NCBI GenBank assembly: GCA_028288445.1
Contig: JAQBNT010000156.1
Location: 19,890-83,889 of the forward strand
Length of the DNA: 64,000 nucleotides
Direction of reading: 5' to 3'
Origin: Hymenobacter sp.
Lineage (GTDB): Bacteria > Bacteroidota > Bacteroidia > Cytophagales > Hymenobacteraceae
Position numbers and translations under genes: made by a program. The notes below the pieces were generated by a model that was not told the origin of the DNA, did no database searches, and saw only the letters and a list, made by a program, of their open reading frames with translations. Positions 44,452 through 53,900 of this stretch are shown in pieces (within the stretch, counting starts at the first letter, position 1; every line of letters begins with the position of its first letter).

Positions 44452-45816
44452 ATGATGACATCTTCCACGCAGGCCCCGCCTGATTCTCCATTGGCCACGG
44501 CAAATGCCGTCATCGGCAAATACCGCTGGACCATTTGCTCGCTGGTATTCTTTGCCACCACGATTAACTACCTCGACCGGGCGGTTATTTCCTACCTCAA
44601 GCCCGACCTGGAAAAGGCGTTTGGCTGGGGGGTGGCCGACTATGCCAACATTGAGCTGACCTTTAAAGTGGCCTACGCGCTGGGCATGGCGGGGGTAGGG
44701 CGCGTCATCGACAAGCTGGGTACCAAGCTGGGCTACGCCCTGGCCACCACCCTCTGGAGCATCGCCGCCATGGCCCACGCCCTGACTACCGGCACGTTCA
44801 GTTTCAGCGTGGCCCGCGGGGCACTGGGTGTGATGGAGGCCGGCAACTTTCCTTCGGCCATTAAGACAATTGCCGAGTGGTTTCCGCAGCGCGAGCGGGC
44901 GTTGGCGACGGGCATCTTCAATTCCGGGGCTAATGTGGGGGCCATTGTGGCTCCGCTCACCGTGCCATTCATTGCCGCGCACTACGGCTGGCAGTGGGCG
45001 TTTGTGATTACCGGAGCGCTGGGATTTATCTGGCTGGTGCTGTGGATGATGATATACGAAACGCCATCCAATAGCAAGCGGCTGAGCAAAGCAGAGTTTG
45101 ACTACATCAACGCCGATATTCCGGTGGGCCTGCCCACTGAGGGCGTGACGGAGGAGAAGCCCAAAGCCTCGTGGGCGACGCTGCTGGGCTACCGCCAAAC
45201 CTGGGCCTTCGTGGCGGGCAAGTTCCTGACTGACCCTATCTGGTGGTTCTACCTGTTCTGGTTGCCTGATTTCCTGGGCAAGCAATACGGCCTGACAGGT
45301 ACAGAGCTGGCATTGCCCACCGCCACGGTATACATTCTGTCGAGTATCGGCAGCGTGGGTGGCGGCTATCTGCCGCTGGGCTTCATCAAGCGCGGAATGC
45401 CCGCGTTTCAGGCCCGCAAAACGTCCATGCTGCTGATTGCCTGCTGCGTGTTCCCGATTGTGTTTGCGCAGTGGCTGGGCGGGATGAATATGTGGCTGGC
45501 GGTGCTGGTTATCGGCATCGCGGCGGCCGCGCACCAGGCCTGGAGCGCCAATATTTTCACCACCGTGTCGGATATGTTCCCGAAGCGGGCGGTGGGCTCG
45601 GTCACGGGCATTGGCGGCATGGCGGGCGGTTTGGGCGGCATTGCCCTCACGGCGCTGGTGCAGAAACGCATGTTTGTGTACTACGAAAGCATTGGCCAAA
45701 TCGACAAGGCGTACTACATCATGTTTTTCATCTGCGGCGCAGCTTATTTGCTGGCCTGGGTGCTGATGTTCACGCTGGTGCCGCGTATGGAGCCCATCAA
45801 GCTCGACGACGAATAA
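44452..45816 (+). CDS. MFS transporter, ExuT-like hexuronate transporter
   Basis: YRWTICSLVFFATTINYLDRAVISYLKPDL; EAGNFPSAIKTIAEWFPQRERALATGIFNSGANVGAI. Confidence 0.93.
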   Translation: MMTSSTQAPPDSPLATANAVIGKYRWTICSLVFFATTINYLDRAVISYLKPDLEKAFGWGVADYANIELTFKVAYALGMAGVGRVIDKLGTKLGYALATTLWSIAAMAHALTTGTFSFSVARGALGVMEAGNFPSAIKTIAEWFPQRERALATGIFNSGANVGAIVAPLTVPFIAAHYGWQWAFVITGALGFIWLVLWMMIYETPSNSKRLSKAEFDYINADIPVGLPTEGVTEEKPKASWATLLGYRQTWAFVAGKFLTDPIWWFYLFWLPDFLGKQYGLTGTELALPTATVYILSSIGSVGGGYLPLGFIKRGMPAFQARKTSMLLIACCVFPIVFAQWLGGMNMWLAVLVIGIAAAAHQAWSANIFTTVSDMFPKRAVGSVTGIGGMAGGLGGIALTALVQKRMFVYYESIGQIDKAYYIMFFICGAAYLLAWVLMFTLVPRMEPIKLDDE

Positions 45817-45908
45817 GCATTATTCCTGAAACGGCACGGCCTTCTTTTTGAGCTATTGGCGGTGAATGCCGCGCCGTTCGGGCTTCCCTCTAATCTATAT
45901 TTAAGGAT

Positions 45909-46376
45909 ATGAAAACGCGGCCGTTACTGCTGGCGCTGTTGCTGGTTTTGCCCTTACTCGTCTTTGCCCAGGCTCCCAATTCCAAGAAAATGACTGCCGA
46001 AAAGGAAGTGGGAGCCCTGGAGCGTCAGCGCTTCGAAGCACAGGTGAAAAAGGACTACGCCGTGCTTGAAAAACTGTTGGGCGATGACCTCGTTTACACC
46101 CACGGCGACGGCCACGAAAACACCAAAGCTGAGTACATCCAGAGCATCAAAGACGGCAAAAGCCAGTACGGCAAAATCGAAATAGATGCCCTGAACGTGC
46201 GCGCCTACAACGACGATAAAATGGCCGTCGTGAACGGTACCATCCGCATCACCTCGCCGCCCAAGCCCGACGGCAGCACCAGCGTGGCCCGCATCAAGTA
46301 CGTGGTGGTGCAAATCAAAGACAAGAAAAAGGGCTGGCAGGTAGTGCTCTGGCAGGCCCAGAAGCAAGCCTCGTAA
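45909..46376 (+). CDS. NTF2-like/DUF4440 family secreted protein
   Basis: Signal peptide; DYAVLEKLLGDDLVYTHGDGHENTKAEYIQSIKDGK; WQVVLWQAQ. Confidence 0.85.
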   Translation: MKTRPLLLALLLVLPLLVFAQAPNSKKMTAEKEVGALERQRFEAQVKKDYAVLEKLLGDDLVYTHGDGHENTKAEYIQSIKDGKSQYGKIEIDALNVRAYNDDKMAVVNGTIRITSPPKPDGSTSVARIKYVVVQIKDKKKGWQVVLWQAQKQAS

Positions 46377-46380
46377 AAAT

Positions 46381-46467
46381 TGTAGCGTGGACTCTGCAAG
46401 TCCGCGCGTTGCCCAAACGTTACCCTTCCAAACCGCCCACACACGGACTCGCAGAGTCCGCGCTACA
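46381..46467. repeat. Palindromic REP-like element, TGTAGCG(C/T)GGACT family, copy 2
   Basis: tgtagcgtggactctgcaagtccgcgcg ... cacggactcgcagagtccgcgctaca. Confidence 0.85.
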
Positions 46468-46478
46468 TGCCCCACCCC

Positions 46479-47492
46479 ATGTCCCAGACCCTTACCGAAA
46501 ACGCCCTTGCCACGCCCGTTGGCACCACGCTGGAGCGCTATATTATGCGAAAGCAGGCCGAGTTTCCGTACGCCACGGGGGAGCTCTCGCAACTGCTGCG
46601 CGATATCGCCCTGGCCGGTAAAATCGTGAACCGAGAGGTGAACCGCGCCGGCCTTTCGCGCATCACCGGGGCCATGGGCGAGCAGAACGTGCAAGGCGAA
46701 GCCCAGCAAAAGCTCGACGTGGAAGCCAATATCCGTTTCATCCGCGCCCTCACCAACGGTGGCGAGGCCTGCGCGGTGCTGTCGGAGGAGAACGAGGAAA
46801 TCATCCAGACCGGCAACGAAAATGGGAAATATGTGGTGGCCATCGACCCGCTCGACGGCTCCTCAAATATTGACGTGAACGTCAGCATCGGCACCATTTT
46901 CGGGATTTACCGCCGGGTATCGCGCATCGGCGGGCCGGCCCGCAAAGAAGACTTTTTGCAGGGCGGGCGGGCGCAGATTGCGGCGGGCTACATTTTGTAT
47001 GGCTCCAGCACCATGCTGGTGTACACCACCGGGCACGGCGTGACGGGCTTCACCTACGAAAACTCGCTGGGCGAATTTTTTCTCTCGCATCCCGATATCA
47101 AGATTCCGCAGCACGGGCCGGTGTTCAGTTGCAATGAGGGTAACTGGTTTGATTATCCCGAGTTTGTGCGGACCTACCTCACCACCTGCAAGGAGCGCCG
47201 CCTCACGGCCCGCTACGTGGGCTCGCTGGTGGCCGACTATCACCGCAACCTCTTCACGGGCGGCATCTACCTCTACCCGCCCACGGCCGACAAGCCCGGC
47301 GGCAAGCTCCGCCTGCTCTACGAATGCTACCCGCTGGCCTTCCTCATCGAGCAGGCCGGCGGCATGGCCGTGACCGGGGCCGATGTGGTCCTCGACGTGC
47401 CGCCCACCGCCGACCTGCACCAACGCGCTCCGCTCTTCGTGGGCTCTGCCGATTTGGTGAAGGAGCTACAAGCTGTAGCCGCCTCCCGATAG
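46479..47492 (+). CDS. fbp: Fructose-1,6-bisphosphatase class 1 (start could be 46467)
   Basis: [45 protein letters not shown]. Confidence 0.95.
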   Translation: MSQTLTENALATPVGTTLERYIMRKQAEFPYATGELSQLLRDIALAGKIVNREVNRAGLSRITGAMGEQNVQGEAQQKLDVEANIRFIRALTNGGEACAVLSEENEEIIQTGNENGKYVVAIDPLDGSSNIDVNVSIGTIFGIYRRVSRIGGPARKEDFLQGGRAQIAAGYILYGSSTMLVYTTGHGVTGFTYENSLGEFFLSHPDIKIPQHGPVFSCNEGNWFDYPEFVRTYLTTCKERRLTARYVGSLVADYHRNLFTGGIYLYPPTADKPGGKLRLLYECYPLAFLIEQAGGMAVTGADVVLDVPPTADLHQRAPLFVGSADLVKELQAVAASR

Positions 47493-47493
47493 C

Positions 47494-49509
47494 ATGGCTG
47501 CGCGGGCAAAAATCGGGCTGCTACTTGGGCTAACCGTGCTTTTCGGACGTGCGGCCCAGGCCCAGCAGCACGGCCCCAACGTGCTCGACTGGAAAGCCCC
47601 GGCCACCCTCAGTACCTACCTGTTTCAGCAGCTGCACGCGCAGTACGCGCCCCGTGCGGCTGAGCTGGACCGCGCCGCGCAGTCGGCCTCTGGGGCGGTG
47701 GCTTACCGCGACAGCGTGCAGGCGCGCTTCCGGCGGGTGCTAGGGCCAATGCCGGCGCGCACGCCGCTACGGGCGCAGGTGACGGGCAAGCTACAGCGGC
47801 CGGGTTTTCAGATTGAGAAAATCATCTACGAAAGCACACCGCACCACCACGTCACGGCCAATCTGTACGTGCCGGCCGGCAAGGGGAAGAAGCCCGGCGT
47901 ACTGCTGTTCTGCGGCCACGAGCAGGAATCGAAAGCCACGGTTTCATATCAGAAAACGGCCATTCTGCTAGCGCAACATGGGTTTGTGGTGCTGGTGATT
48001 GACCCCATTTCGCAAGGCGAGCGGATGCAGCTGACCGATGCGGCCGGCAAGTCGCTCACCCGCGGCGGCACTACTGAGCACACGCTCATGAATGCCGACG
48101 CAGCCCTGCTCGGCCAGACCACACCCGGCGAACAGTTCTGGGACAACGCCCGCAGCCTCGACTACCTGCTTACGCGCCCGGAAGTGGACACCGCCCGGCT
48201 GGGCTGCCTCGGCAACTCCGGCGGTGCTACCCAAACGGCCTATTTCATGGCGCTGGAGCCGCGCATGAAGGTGGCCGCGCTGTGCAGCTACGTGGCCAGC
48301 GGCGAGAAAAACCTGGAGCTGACCGGCCCCGCCGACGGCTGCGTGCAACTGCCCGGTGCTGGCCGCGCCCGTCTCGACATCGCCGACTGGCCCATCATGT
48401 TCGCGCCCAGGCCGCTGCTGATGCTGGCCGGCCGCTACGATTTTGTGGACTACACCCAAATCGAGGCCGCCACCGCCGAAACCCAGAGCATCTACCAGGC
48501 TTTGGGCAAGCCGGAGCAGCTCAATTTATTCGCGTACGATGACGGTCACGGCATTTCGCAGCCCAAGCGGGAGGTGGCCGTGGCATGGTTCCGGCGCTGG
48601 CTTTACGGCGATGCCACGCCAATACGGGAAGGAAATCTGCCGATTTCAACCACCAAAGAGTTGCAATGCACGGCCACCGGCCAGGTCAACACCGCGTTCC
48701 AGGATGAAGTTACACTAGGCGCTCAGCATCTGGCCGAAGCTCAGAAACTGGCCGCTCGCCGCCCGGCCACGGCCGCCGAAATCGTGGCGGCAGTGCGGCA
48801 GCAGCAGCTTGGCTACGCCCCGGCAATAACCAACGAGGCACAGCCCAAACAGGTAGAAATAAGGCCGCTGGATACGCTGCGCCGCGCTGGCCTGACCTTG
48901 CAAAAGTTCGTGTTGCGCCGGCCCGGCGAGCCACCACTGCCGCTGCTGCTGGCCCTGCCCGCCGGCCCGGCGCGGCCCACCAAAGTTCTCATCTGGCTGG
49001 CCGATGGGGGCAAAGCAGCCGTGCTCGACAGCAGCGCGGCGCAGGTTCAGGCTTACCTCCGGCAAGGCACCGCTGTAGTGCTGGCCGACCTGCGCGGCCT
49101 GGGCGAAACCGCCGACCCCAGCGCCGCCGTCGACCCCAAATACTACAACCGCGAATACCGCAACGCCCAGCTGGCCCTGCACGAAGGCCGCCCGCTGCCC
49201 ATCCAGCGCCTGGCAGATATCGACATTCTGCAAATGTTTGTGCGCAACACCGACCCGCTAGCGGGCGCGCTCGTGGAGCTGCGTGCCAATGGTAGAGCCG
49301 TGGTGCCGGCGCTACACACAGCCCTGCTCTGGCCGACTATTACGCGCCTGACGGTGGACAAAATGCCGGCCTCATATCAACAGTTACTGGCGCAGCCAGC
49401 TACCAAAAACGTCTACTCCGAAGTGCTGCCCGGCGTGTTGCGGTACTTCGATTTGCCGGACTTGCAGCGGGTGCTGGGGGACAGACTGGTGATAGGGAAA
49501 AACCCGTAG
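47494..49509 (+). CDS. Secreted two-domain alpha/beta hydrolase (acetyl xylan esterase-like)
   Basis: FCGHEQESKATVSYQ, LGCLGNSGGATQTAYFMALEPRMK, APRPLLMLAGRYDFVDY; starts 2 bp after fbp stop. Confidence 0.82.
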   Translation: MAARAKIGLLLGLTVLFGRAAQAQQHGPNVLDWKAPATLSTYLFQQLHAQYAPRAAELDRAAQSASGAVAYRDSVQARFRRVLGPMPARTPLRAQVTGKLQRPGFQIEKIIYESTPHHHVTANLYVPAGKGKKPGVLLFCGHEQESKATVSYQKTAILLAQHGFVVLVIDPISQGERMQLTDAAGKSLTRGGTTEHTLMNADAALLGQTTPGEQFWDNARSLDYLLTRPEVDTARLGCLGNSGGATQTAYFMALEPRMKVAALCSYVASGEKNLELTGPADGCVQLPGAGRARLDIADWPIMFAPRPLLMLAGRYDFVDYTQIEAATAETQSIYQALGKPEQLNLFAYDDGHGISQPKREVAVAWFRRWLYGDATPIREGNLPISTTKELQCTATGQVNTAFQDEVTLGAQHLAEAQKLAARRPATAAEIVAAVRQQQLGYAPAITNEAQPKQVEIRPLDTLRRAGLTLQKFVLRRPGEPPLPLLLALPAGPARPTKVLIWLADGGKAAVLDSSAAQVQAYLRQGTAVVLADLRGLGETADPSAAVDPKYYNREYRNAQLALHEGRPLPIQRLADIDILQMFVRNTDPLAGALVELRANGRAVVPALHTALLWPTITRLTVDKMPASYQQLLAQPATKNVYSEVLPGVLRYFDLPDLQRVLGDRLVIGKNP

Positions 49510-49588
49510 AGACGCATAGTTACGTCTTGTCTTTGACCGGAAACCGCTGAAACGGCCCAGACGACGAGACGCAAATATGCGTCTCTAC
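49506..49588. repeat. Palindromic element of the GTAGAGACGCA type
   Basis: gtagagacgcatagttacgtct ... agacgcaaatatgcgtctctac. Confidence 0.88.
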
Positions 49589-50616
49589 AGCGAGGTGGGC
49601 TGCTCCAGTAGCTCGTTCTGCCATAGCAATTGCTCATCGCGAATAGGGTAGGGCACGTCGTGGCGAATTGCCTGAAACACGGCTTCGAACAAGCCCATAT
49701 AGTCGCCGGGCGCGGCGGGGTCGGGCGTGGTGCTGAGGGTGCCGTCGGGCGCGGCCAGGGTGAGGCGGCCTTCCTGGACAGGCTTTTCGTGGCCGTATTC
49801 GGGAGCCAGGGGCGAGAGGCCTTGCAGCAATTGGGCTTCCTGGCCATCGGTGCGGCCTTTTTGGTAGCTGCCTTGGGTGCCGTGCAGCACGTAGGCCGGG
49901 ACGGGGTCGGCAATGAGCAGGCCCGAGCTTACCCACACGTTGAGGCCGGCGGGATAGCGCAGGTGCAGCGAGAAAAAGTCGTCGACCTGGGTACCAGGAC
50001 GGTAGCTGCCCAAGGTTTTGTGCGTGCTGAGTGGCTTCCCGAACAGGCTCAGGGCCTGGTCGATGATGTGCGGGCCGAGGTCGTAGAGCAGGCCCGCGCC
50101 GGGGCCGGGTTCCTCCTTGAATTTTTTGAAATGCAGCGCCGGCTTGTACCGGTCGTAGCGGATGTGCACTTCGAAAAGCTGACCCAACTGGCCGCTTTCC
50201 ACCACGCGGCGCACGGCCTGGAAGTCGCTGTCCCAGCGGCGGTTCTGGTAGGCCAGCAGGCGGCGGCCCTGTTGCTTGGCCAGGGCCAATAATTCCTGGA
50301 GCTGGGCAACGGACGTGGCCACGGGCTTTTCCAGCAGGACGTGCTTACCGGCGCGCAGGGCCTGGCTGGCCAGGTCGAAATGAGTGTTGCTGGGCGTATT
50401 CACCACCACCAGCTCGATGGTGGGGTCGTCCAGTACCTCGGCCACGCTAGGGTAGCTACGAATGTTCGGGTAGTCCAATTTCATGCGCTGCTCGGTGCGC
50501 TCGGCCACGCCGTAAAGCTCGAAGCCGGGGTGCGCGGCCAGAAAGGGGGCCTGAAAAAGCTTGCCCGACATGCCGTAGGCCAGCAAAGCGGTGCGAATAG
50601 GGGAGGGGGAAGTCAT
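49585..50616 (-). CDS. Gfo/Idh/MocA family oxidoreductase
   Basis: IRTALLAYGMSGKLFQAPFLAAHPGFELYGVAER; VVVNTPSNTHFDLASQALRAGKHVLLEKPVA. Confidence 0.95.
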   Translation of the reverse strand: MTSPSPIRTALLAYGMSGKLFQAPFLAAHPGFELYGVAERTEQRMKLDYPNIRSYPSVAEVLDDPTIELVVVNTPSNTHFDLASQALRAGKHVLLEKPVATSVAQLQELLALAKQQGRRLLAYQNRRWDSDFQAVRRVVESGQLGQLFEVHIRYDRYKPALHFKKFKEEPGPGAGLLYDLGPHIIDQALSLFGKPLSTHKTLGSYRPGTQVDDFFSLHLRYPAGLNVWVSSGLLIADPVPAYVLHGTQGSYQKGRTDGQEAQLLQGLSPLAPEYGHEKPVQEGRLTLAAPDGTLSTTPDPAAPGDYMGLFEAVFQAIRHDVPYPIRDEQLLWQNELLEQPTSL

Positions 50617-50950
50617 GCGTCAAATGTAAACCCCGGCCGGGCTAGCAGCCGAGGAAAAGGGAAAAGGATACTGGCGGGAAAAAACGTGATAATCAAAAGG
50701 CAAAGCACTTTAAGCCCGGCCGTTGGCGAATTGCTTTTTCAGTTGTGCCTAACTTGTACCGGGTTTTTATGCGCCGCGCCAGGCACTATCCTTCGGGCCA
50801 GGCGTTTGCGTTGAAAAACCACCCGTTGGATTGTGTGCGGCCGGGCGGGCCGCCACCGGCCGGAGCGGAGCGATGCCGGGCGATACTGCCCGGCCCGCCG
50901 CCGCCCAAAGCCGGGCCACTGGGTCATTGTTACTGAACTATACAGACTTT

Positions 50951-53900
50951 ATGAAGCAAGCAATTGGTGTTTTTGTCGCGTGGCTGGGGCTGGTTGCGGC
51001 CGTGCCCGCGCTGGCGCAAACCAAACCCGCCGCGCCTACCGGCGCGGCCCCGGCCGCCGCCGCGCCGCGCTACCAGGTCGGCAAGCTCTCGACCGACCCC
51101 GCGCAGTACATCAACGACGTGCAGGGCATGATGGCCAGCACCAACAACGCGGCGGCCCGCGTGACCGGTGCCCGTCTGAAGGAATTGTGGGCTTCCAACA
51201 GCCTCACCAGCTCGCAGCAGGCACGCATCGTGGCGATTTCGCAAACCATGCTGGCCAAGAAGTTCAAGCCCCGGCCGCACTTTGAAATGCTGTTTGGCAG
51301 CATCGTGAACGGGAAGAACCTGGCCAAGCTCAGCGACCAGCAGATGGACCAGTACCTCGACGTGCTGAACCAGACCCTGGATAAGGAAGCCCCGCAGGAA
51401 ACCGAAAAATTCCTCGTCAGCACCAACCGTTTCTTCAACGGCGGCTACCTCTACCGCTCGGGCTACAATACGCTGCGCGCCGTGGCCGGCACCGTTTCGT
51501 TCGCCTATTCGCCCATCGCGGCCCCCGAATCGAACCTGGAATTTGGGGCTCCCACGCCCGCTCCCAAGGCAGAGCCGCTGCCCGCCGCCAAGCCCGTGGC
51601 CAAAAAGCCGGCTGCGGCCAAGCCCGTAGCGAAAGCCGCCGCCAAGCCCGCGCCCAAGAAAAAATCGAGCAGCGGCTGGGACACGGCCGATATGTGGTCG
51701 TCGCCCTCTGGCGGCGGCTGGGGCGATGCCGACGACGGCTGGGGCGCGCCCGTGAAAAAAGCGCCCGCCAAGAAAGCCACTGCCGCCAAGCCGGCTACCA
51801 AAGCCACTCCGGCCACGGCCGCCGCCAAACCAGCGGCCACCGCTACCACGCCGGCTTCCTCCGATTTTGATGCGCCGGCCCCGTCGTTCACGCCCTCGGC
51901 GGTGTACGACGCCTACGCGCCGCCGCCCGCCCGGGGCGCGGTGATTGTGGTGAAGGACGCCGACCTGTTCATGGCCACGGCCGGCGACTCGGTGTTTCTG
52001 AAAAAGGTGAGCGGCATGGCCGTACCCGGCACCAACCGCTTCATTGCCACGGGCGGGCAGTTTGTGTGGTCCATCAAAACCAATCTGGTGACGGCCGAGC
52101 TCGCGGGCTTCGACTTCGACATGACCAAGCCCGAGTTCACGGCCCAGCCCGTGACCCTGACCTACCCGGCCGTGCTGGAAGCGCCCGTGAAAGGGGCTCT
52201 CAGCTACAAGAGCGTGCGGCGCAAGCCCGGCGCGCCCGACACCGGCTACCCACGCTTCATCTCGCTCACCAACGATGCCCGCATCAAGAACCTGGGCGAC
52301 AACATTCAGTACCGGGGCGGCATTTCGATGGCCGGCGGCAAGGTGCTCAGCGCGGCCCTCGACGGCTCGCTGGCCAACCTCACGGTGAGCCTGGAGGGCA
52401 AGCCCAAGTTCAAAGCCGCCTCGCGGGCCTACGTGCTCGGCGACTCAGTGATTACGGCCACCCGCGCCGCCGTTACCATTTACGAGGGTGCCAAGGACTC
52501 GCTCACGCACCCCGGCGCGCAGCTCAAATACCTCAAAGGGAAGCAGCAACTCAAGCTCTCGCGCGAGGAAGGCCTCTATAAAAACACGCCCTATAGCGAC
52601 TCCTACCACCAGCTCGACATCCGCACGGAGGCCCTGACCTGGAACCTGCGCCAGCCCACCATCGACTTCGCGGTGCTGTCGTCGAAAAACCAGAGCTCGG
52701 CCGATTTTGAGAGCAAGGAATTCTTCACCAACAACCGCTACCAGCAGCTCAAGAGCATCAACCGGCTGCACCCGCTGCAGATGCTGGTGGGTTACAGCCA
52801 AGCCCACGGCGACGCGAAAACCATCAACGTGAGCGAGCTGGCCGACAACCTGAAAACCTCCGTGCCCAACATGCGCTCCGACATGGCCGGCCTGGCCCGC
52901 GACGGCTACGTGGCCTGGAACCCCCAGACCGGCGACGTGACCATTCTGCCCAAAGGCTCCCACTACGTGGCCTCGGCCCGCGACAAAAAGGACTACGACC
53001 ACATCGCCATCAAGTCCTTGTCGGGCTCGGGCCGCAACGCCACGCTCAACCTGAACACCAACGAGCTGCTGGTGCGCGGCGTGGAGCGCTTCAACTTCTC
53101 CGACGATTCGGCCACGGTGTACGTGAAGCCGGACAGCGCCATTATCCGCATCGGCAAGAACCGGAACATCGACTTCAGCGGCGCGGTGGTGGCTTCGGCT
53201 ATGCGCTTTAAGGGCAAGGATTTCAAGTTTGATTACGACGGTTTCTACGTCGACATGGCCAAGATTGACTCCATCGTCATTCGCAGCGAGGCCAAGAATG
53301 CCAAGGGCAAGCCCACCGGCAAGCACGCCGACTTTGCCCTCACCAACAAGGGCAAGTTCTCGACCGGCCGCCTCTACCTGAATGACCCCAAGAACAAATC
53401 GGGCCGCAAGAAGAAGGGCCAGTACCCGTCCTTCGACTCCAAGAGCGGGGCCAACGTGTATTTCGGCAAGCAGGACGTGCTGGGCGGGGCCTACGACTCG
53501 ACGATGGTGTTCGACATTCCGCCGTTTAAGCTGGATTCGCTGAACGGCATCGGCAAGTCGTCGGCGGGGTTCGATGGCACGTTCCGTAGCGGCGGCATCA
53601 TTCCCGACATCAAAACCAAGCTCACGATGCAGGAAGACGGCTCGCTGGGCTTCGTGTACGACGTGCCCAAGGACGGCTTCCCGCTCTACAAGGGCCGGGG
53701 CCGCGTCTTCAACAAGGTGAAGATGGACGGCAAGGGCCTGCAAGCCAACGGCACCATCACCTACCAGACCGGCACGTTTACTTCCGACCAGTTCGTGTTC
53801 TACCGCGACTCGGTGGTGACCGTGGGCAAGACCGGGGCCATCGCGGCCAAGAAGGCCGAGGGCGTAGATATTCCAAAAATGAGTTTGCCCACCGGCTACC

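Noticed and set aside
43645-45699. 684-aa minus-strand ORF antisense to kdgA/MFS transporter
   Set aside because: Shadow ORF without recognisable motifs; opposite strand encodes known families
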